Made by a program: the position numbers and the translations under genes
Part shown: piece by piece, positions 58,883 to 64,000 of the stretch
How the letters are laid out: every line of letters begins with the position of its first letter
Numbering within the stretch: position 1 is the first letter of the stretch
The notes under the pieces: generated by a model
Told to the model about the DNA's origin: nothing
The model's database searches: none
What the model saw: the letters and a program-made list of their open reading frames with translations, nothing else
Origin: Candidatus Krumholzibacteriota bacterium
Lineage (GTDB): Bacteria > Krumholzibacteriota > Krumholzibacteriia > Krumholzibacteriales > Krumholzibacteriaceae
Length of the DNA stretch: 64,000 bases
Assembly: GCA_016931295.1 (NCBI GenBank)
Contig: JAFGEZ010000046.1
Coordinates: 1-64,000 of the forward strand
Direction: 5' to 3'

Positions 58883-59647
58883 TTACCGTGTCGGTTCGTT
58901 TCCATGGGCCGCGCCGACGAGCGCGTCGGCCTCGGCCCGTTCGATCCGCCTCGCGCGGCTCTCGAGGGCGAACCACGCGATGGCCGCGAGAACGGCCGAT
59001 AGGTGCCCGGCGATCAAGGTCGCCGATCCGCCGAGCAGCCACTCGACGAGGAAGAGGAGGCTCTTGCCCGTCTCGGCCGTCGAGCGGTCGAGGGCGAGGC
59101 ACAGTTCCCAGGCCGTGCCGTAGATCGAAGCGGCGAGGGCGACTCCCCCGAGAACGGGCACCGCGGCGAGTCCGCGCCGCAGGCGCCGGAGATCGCCTCC
59201 CGGCCGCGCGAAGAGGCGCCAGGCCGCGAAAAGCGCGGCGACCGCGGCCGCCGCGTCGGCGGCGAGGACCGGCCGGACGAACCGGTTGGCCTCGCGGAGG
59301 AAACCTTCAGTCAGGGCGGCCCGCCCCGCGAACAGTGCGATGAACACGACGACGAGCGCCAGCACCGTCTTCTCCCAGCGCCCGAGGACCGCCGGTGAGA
59401 GGCGCTCGACGATGCGCTGCAGAAAGGAGCGGTGGATGTCGACGAGCTCGGCGAGGCTCTCGTCGGAAAGATCGAAGATCTCGAGGGTGCGGCGCTTCGC
59501 CTCGGCGGTATCCATTCCCCGCTCGATGCAGGCCCGGAAAAAATCCTCCATGTCTGCCGAGATCTCGAGAATGATGCGCGCCCTGGCTTCGGGCGGCAGA
59601 TCGAGCCGTTCGTAGACGGACCGGAGATGCCCGGTGAACGGATTCAT
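58883..59647 (-). CDS. Membrane protein with soluble N-terminal domain, PadR partner
   Basis: A 254-residue protein. The first 90 residues are helical and charged (VYERLDLPPEARARIILEIS, DMEDFFRACIERGMDTAEAK, then TLEIFDLSDESLAEL) and resemble the short DUF or permease-prefix domain often found beside PadR. Four or five helices follow (VLALVVVFIALFAGRAAL, AAAAVAALFAAWRLFA, LGGVALAASIYGTAWEL, HLSAVLAAIAWFAL). It overlaps the padR stop by ATGA. PadR-linked membrane proteins often act as anti-sigma-like sensors or permeases; the exact role is not clear. Confidence 0.68.
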   Translation of the reverse strand: MNPFTGHLRSVYERLDLPPEARARIILEISADMEDFFRACIERGMDTAEAKRRTLEIFDLSDESLAELVDIHRSFLQRIVERLSPAVLGRWEKTVLALVVVFIALFAGRAALTEGFLREANRFVRPVLAADAAAAVAALFAAWRLFARPGGDLRRLRRGLAAVPVLGGVALAASIYGTAWELCLALDRSTAETGKSLLFLVEWLLGGSATLIAGHLSAVLAAIAWFALESRARRIERAEADALVGAAHGNEPTR

Positions 59648-59988
59648 GTCTCGCTCGCCTCCGTGATGTCGAAGAACCGTGAATGGAACTCGCGCCACGA
59701 CCGCATCAGCTCCGCGGCGCGGCGCCGACCCTTGCTCGTCAGTTCGTACTGCCGGCGCTTGCGCGTGCCGCCGTCGCCCAGCCAACGGCCCCTGATCAGC
59801 CCCTCCTTCTCGAGCTTGTGGAGGATCGGGTAGAGGGTGCCGTGATTGAAGCGGAAGAAACCGCCGCTCCGCTCCTCGATCTCGAGGGCGAGCTGGTAGC
59901 CGTGCCGCGCTCCCCCCGCGAGGACGGCGAGGATGAGGGCCTCGTTGCACAGTTTCGGCAGGTGCTGTATCTCGAAATCGTCTGCCAT
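59644..59988 (-). CDS. PadR-family transcriptional regulator
   Basis: A 114-residue small PadR (PadR-s1): CNEALILAVLAGGARHGYQLALEIEERSGG is the helix-turn-helix region (residues 14-43), RFNHGTLYPILHKLEKEGLI is the wing and recognition part, and YELTSKGRRRAAELMRSW is the C-terminal dimer helix. It normally binds a palindromic operator in its own promoter; such inverted repeats are at 60008-60037, directly upstream. It heads an operon with the membrane protein and the MotA/TolQ/ExbB-like protein. Confidence 0.92.
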   Translation of the reverse strand: MADDFEIQHLPKLCNEALILAVLAGGARHGYQLALEIEERSGGFFRFNHGTLYPILHKLEKEGLIRGRWLGDGGTRKRRQYELTSKGRRRAAELMRSWREFHSRFFDITEASET

Positions 59989-60007
59989 CGGGGCCTTTCA
60001 TGTATCT

Positions 60008-60037
60008 GAATACGATATATCTGTATTCTATATATCG
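60008..60037. promoter_or_regulatory. AT-rich operator/promoter island of padR
   Basis: Two interleaved inverted repeats: GAATAC-N9-GTATTC (60008-60013, 60023-60028) and CGATATAT-N9-ATATATCG (60013-60020, 60030-60037). They sit in a 50-nt island almost free of GC in a GC-rich region. A plus-strand TATAAT at 60046-60051 could serve the divergent EamA gene. Confidence 0.68.
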
Positions 60038-60166
60038 ATCATCTATATAATAGGCGGGCGGCGACGGGGCGTCAAGTGAAAACACATGCCCCTCATCCCG
60101 CGCGGGAGGGCGTCCGTCATGATGCGTTGACCGCCGGCCAGGCCGGGGTTTATCCTCGGCGTCACG

Positions 60167-61183
60167 ATGGAACGCAGACGTTTCGAATCCGAATCGCTCC
60201 TCCTCCTCGCCGCCGCGATCTGGGGCTTCGCCTTCGTCGCGCAGCGCGTGGGGATGCGTTACACGGGTCCCTTTCTCTTCAACGGGATCCGGTTCCTGCT
60301 CGGCGCGCTCGTCCTCTTGCCGATCGCCGTCGTCATCCGCCGCCGCGAGGCGGCGATCCGCGGCGCCGGAGCGGAGACGGCGGTCGTCCCCGCCGACCGC
60401 GCGATGCCCGCCTACCACGGCGGCACCGCCGCGCCCGCGGCGGGCGGCCCGCGGCGCGCGAGGTGGACCGCGGCCCGCGCCGCGCCTGCCGGCATCCTCG
60501 CCGGCGCGATACTCTTCTGCGGCGCCTCGCTCCAGCAGGTCGGCATCGTCTCGACGACGGCGGGGAACGCCGGATTCATCACGGGGCTCTACGTCGTGTT
60601 CGTCCCCCTGCTCGGGCTCTTCGCCGGCCACCGCCCCGGAGGGGGAACATGGGCGGGCGCGCTCCTCGCCGCGGCGGGGATGTACCTGCTCAGCGTGCGC
60701 GGCGGACTGCGGATGTCTCCAGGCGACGCGCTCGTTTTCGCCAGCGCCCTCTGCTTCGCCTTCCACGTCCTCGTCATCGGCTGGGCCTCGCCGCGGAGCC
60801 GGCCGATCGAGCTGGCGATGACCCAGTTCGCCTTCGTCGGCCTGGCGAGCCTCGCCGTGGCGCTCGCCCGCGAGCCGGTCGACGCCGGCGGCCTCCTCGC
60901 CGCCGCCCCGGCGATCCTCTACGGGGGCGCGCTGTCCGTGGGCGTCGCCTACACGCTCCAGGTCGTCGCGCAGCGACGGGCCCGCCCCGCGCATGCGGCT
61001 ATCATCCTCGGGATGGAGGCGGTCTTCGCCGCATTCGGCGGCTGGCTCCTACTCGGCGAATCGATCCCGCCGCGCGGACTCGTCGGCTGCGCGGCGATGC
61101 TCGCCGGGATCGTCCTCTCGCAATTGAGCGAGATCCGCCGTGCGCCGGGGCCGGGGCCGGCCACACACCCCCCCGCATCCTGA
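60167..61183 (+). CDS. EamA/DMT-family transporter
   Basis: A 338-residue protein with ten predicted helices in two EamA repeats. Repeat 1 starts LLLLAAAIWGFAFVAQRVGM and repeat 2 near GDALVFASALCFAFHVLVIG. NGIRFLLGALVLLP and GLYVVFVPLLGLFAG are typical of the RhaT/EamA group. The first loop (residues 60-105) is longer than usual and rich in Arg and Ala. It is a likely metabolite or amino-acid exporter, substrate unknown. It is divergent from padR. Confidence 0.85.
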   Translation: MERRRFESESLLLLAAAIWGFAFVAQRVGMRYTGPFLFNGIRFLLGALVLLPIAVVIRRREAAIRGAGAETAVVPADRAMPAYHGGTAAPAAGGPRRARWTAARAAPAGILAGAILFCGASLQQVGIVSTTAGNAGFITGLYVVFVPLLGLFAGHRPGGGTWAGALLAAAGMYLLSVRGGLRMSPGDALVFASALCFAFHVLVIGWASPRSRPIELAMTQFAFVGLASLAVALAREPVDAGGLLAAAPAILYGGALSVGVAYTLQVVAQRRARPAHAAIILGMEAVFAAFGGWLLLGESIPPRGLVGCAAMLAGIVLSQLSEIRRAPGPGPATHPPAS

Positions 61184-61206
61184 ACGATCCCGCGCCGCGG
61201 CGGGCG

Positions 61207-62289
61207 TCAATAACCCTGTATATCCACGTTCGCGAGTCCCGCATCCCGAGCCGCCCGCACGGCGCGCGCGTACTCGGCGCGGGTGAGCGGCCGGTCGATC
61301 TCCGGGTACTCGTTCGCGCGGTGCGCGGGTCGGTACTGCGACATGAGATTGAGCCGCGTGTTTCCCGGCAGGTTCGCCGCGATCCATTTGATCGCCCGCT
61401 CCGTGGCGGCGGCGTCGTTCGGCATGACGAGGTGCCGGATCATGAGGCCGCGGCGGATCAGCCCGTCGGTGTCCGGCCGGGCCACGCCGACCTGTCGGTC
61501 CATCTCGACGAGCGCCCGCTGCGTGACCGCCGGGTACGACCGCGCGCCCGATGAGAAGCGCTCTGCCGCCGACGCGTCGGCGTACTTGTAGTCGGGGAGG
61601 TAGACGTCGACGACGCCGTCGAGTTCCGCGAGGATCTCCATCCGTTCCCAGCCGCATGTGTTGTAGACGACGGGCAGGCGCAGCCCCTTTCCCGCGGCGA
61701 GATCGAGGGCGAGGAGGATGTGCGGCAGGTAGTGCGTGGGAGTGACGGTGTTGATGTTGTGGCAGCCCCGGCCCTCGAGGCCGAGCATCATCGACGCGAG
61801 ATCCTCGATCCGACGCGTCGTCCCCTCCCCTTCCCAGGAGATCTCGTGGTTGAAGCAGAAGACGCAGCGCAGGCCGCAGTAGGAGAAGAAGACCGTCCCG
61901 GAGCCGCCCGTCCCGACGAGTGGCGTCTCCTCGCCGAAGTGCGGATGCGCCGAGAAGACGACGAGATCGGCCGTCGCGCCGCAGAAACCCCGCTCGCCGG
62001 CGAGGCGGTCGACGCGGCAGCGGCGGGGACAGAGCTCGCACGAGGACAGCGAGGCGTAAAGCCGTTCGCCGCGGTGGCGGAGCTCTCCCGACCGGTGGAG
62101 GGCGAGGTAGGCGGGCTCGAAGTCGGTCGTGTCGGACGCGTCGTCCACGGCATCCTCTCCCCCGGCGGCGCCGCCGCCCACGCGGATGCCGCTCTCTTCC
62201 GCGAGCGAGCCGATGGCGTTCTTCTCTCCGGCGGCGGCCGCGACGGCCGCGGCGAGAAGCGTGCGCAGGAACCTTCGTCTCGTCGGCAT
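61207..62289 (-). CDS. Radical SAM protein with Tat-type signal (COG1313/PflX-like)
   Basis: A 360-residue protein. The N-terminus TRRRFLRTLLAAAVAAAAG is a twin-arginine-type signal. Four cysteines (CELCPRRC ... GFC) and then CGLRCVFC (the radical SAM site, FSYCGLRCVFCFNHEISW) match the COG1313 PflX-like group. GEDGT-like motifs are replaced by GLEGRGCHNINTVTPTHYL. Most homologues are cytoplasmic, so export would be unusual for a radical enzyme. It follows the metal-transporter gene by 26 nt and is probably co-transcribed with it. Substrate unknown. Confidence 0.78.
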   Translation of the reverse strand: MPTRRRFLRTLLAAAVAAAAGEKNAIGSLAEESGIRVGGGAAGGEDAVDDASDTTDFEPAYLALHRSGELRHRGERLYASLSSCELCPRRCRVDRLAGERGFCGATADLVVFSAHPHFGEETPLVGTGGSGTVFFSYCGLRCVFCFNHEISWEGEGTTRRIEDLASMMLGLEGRGCHNINTVTPTHYLPHILLALDLAAGKGLRLPVVYNTCGWERMEILAELDGVVDVYLPDYKYADASAAERFSSGARSYPAVTQRALVEMDRQVGVARPDTDGLIRRGLMIRHLVMPNDAAATERAIKWIAANLPGNTRLNLMSQYRPAHRANEYPEIDRPLTRAEYARAVRAARDAGLANVDIQGY

Positions 62290-62315
62290 GCGCTCACTCC
62301 CCCGCCGCCGCGGCG

Positions 62316-63026
62316 TCACAGGCCGAGGAACCGGATCCCCAGTCCGCTCAGCAGGATGATTCCCCCCGCCATCGCGTGCGAAAAGCGTTCGAGGCGCCCG
62401 AGCGGCACGAACCGGACGCCCGTCGCCGCCACGGCGACGATCGCCGTCATCGTGAGGATCGTCGCCGCTGCGAAGACGGCGCTCACGATGACGAGCCCCG
62501 CGCGGCTCTCCCGGGCCGCCGGGTACATGAGGATCGGGATCAGCGGCTCGCAGGGCCCGAGGACGAAGACGACGAAGAGGGCCCACGGCGTCAAACTCCC
62601 GCCCGCCGCCTCGTGCGGGTGCGCGTGCCCGCCGACGTGCCGGTGCTCGTGGACGTGCGGCGCGCCGTCGGCGTGCAGGTGGAGGTGTGTGTGCGGCCGG
62701 TTCCTCACGGCGCGCCTGATCCCCCAGACCGTGTAGACGAGGCCGAAGGCGACGAGCGCCCACGCGGCGAGATCGCCGCGGAAGCTCTCGAGGGCCTCGA
62801 TGCGGGCGAGCGAGAGTCCGAGGGCGATCCCGGCGCCGCCGATCAGGATCGACGAGGCGACGTGACCGACGCCGCAGAGTGCCGTCACGGCGAGCGTCCT
62901 CGCGAGCGGCCACCGGCGCGCCTTCGCCATCATGACGAATGGAAGGTAGTGATCGGGCCCGAGGATGGTGTGGATGACGCCGACCGATGCGGCGGTCGCC
63001 GCGAGCAGTGCGATCCCGCTGTTCAT
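62316..63026 (-). CDS. UreH/NicO-like nickel/cobalt-type transporter with His-rich loop
   Basis: A 236-residue membrane protein with six predicted helices. HTILGPDHYLPFVMMA carries the H-x5-D-H motif of the UreH/NicO group, and WPLARTLAVTALCGVGHVAS has the second conserved His. The central cytoplasmic loop is strongly His-rich (HTHLHLHADGAPHVHEHRH and more), a metal-chelating loop. FVFVLGPCEPLIPIL is a conserved helix pair of the family. It probably moves Ni, Co or another divalent metal. It is encoded between a TPR-nitroreductase and the radical SAM gene, all on the minus strand. Confidence 0.75.
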   Translation of the reverse strand: MNSGIALLAATAASVGVIHTILGPDHYLPFVMMAKARRWPLARTLAVTALCGVGHVASSILIGGAGIALGLSLARIEALESFRGDLAAWALVAFGLVYTVWGIRRAVRNRPHTHLHLHADGAPHVHEHRHVGGHAHPHEAAGGSLTPWALFVVFVLGPCEPLIPILMYPAARESRAGLVIVSAVFAAATILTMTAIVAVAATGVRFVPLGRLERFSHAMAGGIILLSGLGIRFLGL

Positions 63027-63122
63027 GGTCCTCCCCGCGCTGGCCTTGCGGTCGGCGGCTGCTGATGATGCTTCCGCGGCGACCCGCTCCCGGTTTCCCG
63101 GCGAAGAAGCTTCCTGACGCCG

Positions 63123-64000
63123 CTACTCGGCGGGGTAGCCGACCGGCATGACGTAGAGGGGCTCCTCCTCGCGCGTCATCCCCACGACCCGTTTGATGTC
63201 CAGATCGGTGAACGCGCCGATCGCGCAGGTCCCCATCCCCATCGCCTCCGCCTGCAGGTAGACGTTCTGCCCGGCGTGCCCGAGATCCATGCAGACGTAG
63301 CGGTCGCGCCCCCGCTGGCCGTACCGCGCGGTGGTGCGTTCGTAGACGGCGCTCATCACGATCGAGACGGCCGCCTGGGCGACGAAGCGCTGGTCCCACG
63401 AGGCCGCGGTGAGGGCCTCGCGGACGTCCCCGTCGGCGAGCCGCGCGATGCGGTGCCCCTCGGGCAGGTAGAGATAGACGCCGGGCATGAGGCCAGTGAC
63501 GTTCCCCGCGACGAGGTAGATCTCGAGGGGGTAGCGCGCGCCGGCCGACGGGGCCGTCTTGAGCCCGCCGCGCAGGAAGGCCGGCATCCCCTCGCGGTGG
63601 AAGGTGACCCCGTAGGTCGCCCAGAGGAGCTGCGATACGTCGGCGAGGGTGAGCGGCCGCTCGTCGAACGCGCGGCGCGAGCGCCGCTTGAGCAGGGTCT
63701 CCTCGAGGCTCATCGGCCCTTCGTGGCGCGGCGCAGGCAGGACGATCTCCTCGAGAAATACGTGCGTCACGGGCAGCGCCGCGTTGGCCTCCTCGATCTT
63801 CGCGGCCATCGTCGATTGCAATTCCTCCCACCGCGGATCGTCGCGGAGCGATTCGAGGTCCGTGTCCCAGTGGAACATCTGGTCGTCGTTGAGGAATCCG
63901 GCGGCGATCGCCTTCCCGAGGTGGGCGAAGGCGGCGTCGGCGTCGCCGGCGAGGGCGCTGAAGCATCCGGCGTTGTAGAAATCGACGGCCCGCGAGGCGC
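63123..64000 (-). CDS. TPR-SagB-type nitroreductase fusion, 5' end outside the window
   Basis: The gene runs off the right edge. An internal ATG at 63878 begins MFHWDTDLESLRDDPRWEEL, but the frame stays open to the edge and reads NAGCFSALAGDADAAFAHLG, a typical TPR-like tail, so the ATG is not the true start. After it comes a nitroreductase of the SagB group: LKRRSRRAFDERPLTLADVSQLLWA, TAPSAGARYPLEIYLVAGNV, and VCMDLGHAGQNVYLQAEAMG with YVMPVGYP at the end. It likely binds FMN and oxidises a thiazoline/oxazoline or reduces a nitro compound. A ribosomal-peptide precursor is not seen here. Confidence 0.82.
   Translation of the reverse strand, partial: ASRAVDFYNAGCFSALAGDADAAFAHLGKAIAAGFLNDDQMFHWDTDLESLRDDPRWEELQSTMAAKIEEANAALPVTHVFLEEIVLPAPRHEGPMSLEETLLKRRSRRAFDERPLTLADVSQLLWATYGVTFHREGMPAFLRGGLKTAPSAGARYPLEIYLVAGNVTGLMPGVYLYLPEGHRIARLADGDVREALTAASWDQRFVAQAAVSIVMSAVYERTTARYGQRGRDRYVCMDLGHAGQNVYLQAEAMGMGTCAIGAFTDLDIKRVVGMTREEEPLYVMPVGYPAE

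Noticed and set aside
1-64000. tRNA, rRNA, CRISPR arrays, insertion sequences or attachment sites
   Set aside because: I saw no cloverleaf-like sequences, no regular short repeats with spacers, no transposase or integrase motifs and no terminal inverted repeats.

Overview
The window is GC-rich DNA (my estimate is around two thirds GC) from a diderm bacterium. Two unrelated secreted hydrolases end in the same FlgD-like immunoglobulin C-terminal domain. There are also outer-membrane beta-barrels, a full-length tricorn-like protease, a gingipain-type C25 protease and a patatin/beta-barrel fusion. This mix fits the FCB-related candidate phyla (Krumholzibacteriota, Eisenbacteria, Latescibacteria type) better than Proteobacteria. 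I see no rRNA or tRNA gene, CRISPR array, insertion sequence or phage module. The window looks like ordinary chromosome with dense, often translationally coupled operons: eleven gene pairs overlap by exactly 4 nt.

Layout. 0-9.1 kb (minus): exported proteins, namely a PHP-domain protein with a FlgD-like tail, a large lipoprotein, a papain-fold peptidase and a tricorn homologue. 9.5-18.8 kb: a glycan locus with two SGNH-like hydrolases, a radical SAM enzyme, a polysaccharide deacetylase, a WecG/TagA glycosyltransferase, an SDR enzyme, and GT2 and GT4 glycosyltransferases. 18.8-26 kb (minus): a short beta-helix protein, then a likely operon for a small unknown protein, KtrB, KtrA, a beta-barrel, a POT-like transporter and a sodium/solute symporter. 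26-31.3 kb: a ChaN-like protein, a small cysteine-rich protein, an NDP-forming acyl-CoA synthetase and a spermidine-synthase-like protein. 31.4-37.6 kb: a trypsin-like lipoprotein, a YggN-like protein, a type Vd patatin autotransporter, a small membrane protein and a lipoprotein. 37.7-41 kb: inositol monophosphatase and a LysR regulator, divergent from myo-inositol-1-phosphate synthase. 41-43.8 kb: HtrA, a glutamine amidotransferase and acylphosphatase. 43.9-51.2 kb: the C25 protease, a truncated phospholipase-like fragment, Asd, aspartokinase and MscL. 51.3-57.1 kb (minus): aldolase, beta-barrel, MATE, FMN-binding protein, UbiE-like methyltransferase and an APC permease fused to a PTS EIIA domain. 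57.5-64 kb: MscS, a PadR operon, an EamA transporter, a Tat-signal radical SAM protein, a Ni/Co-type transporter and a TPR-nitroreductase that runs off the edge.

Functional threads: ion and osmotic balance (KtrAB, MscL, MscS, inositol synthesis), surface glycan synthesis, and extracytoplasmic proteolysis. Several promoters share an extended -10 element of the form TGG-TAnnnT, and two of them put the predicted transcript start at or next to the ATG, suggesting leaderless messages. I did not find one clear-cut new system. The strongest candidates for novelty are the glycan locus with a GDC-type SGNH enzyme, the coupled MATE/FMN protein/methyltransferase/permease-EIIA operon, the Tat-tagged radical SAM protein beside a metal transporter, and the TPR-nitroreductase fusion.
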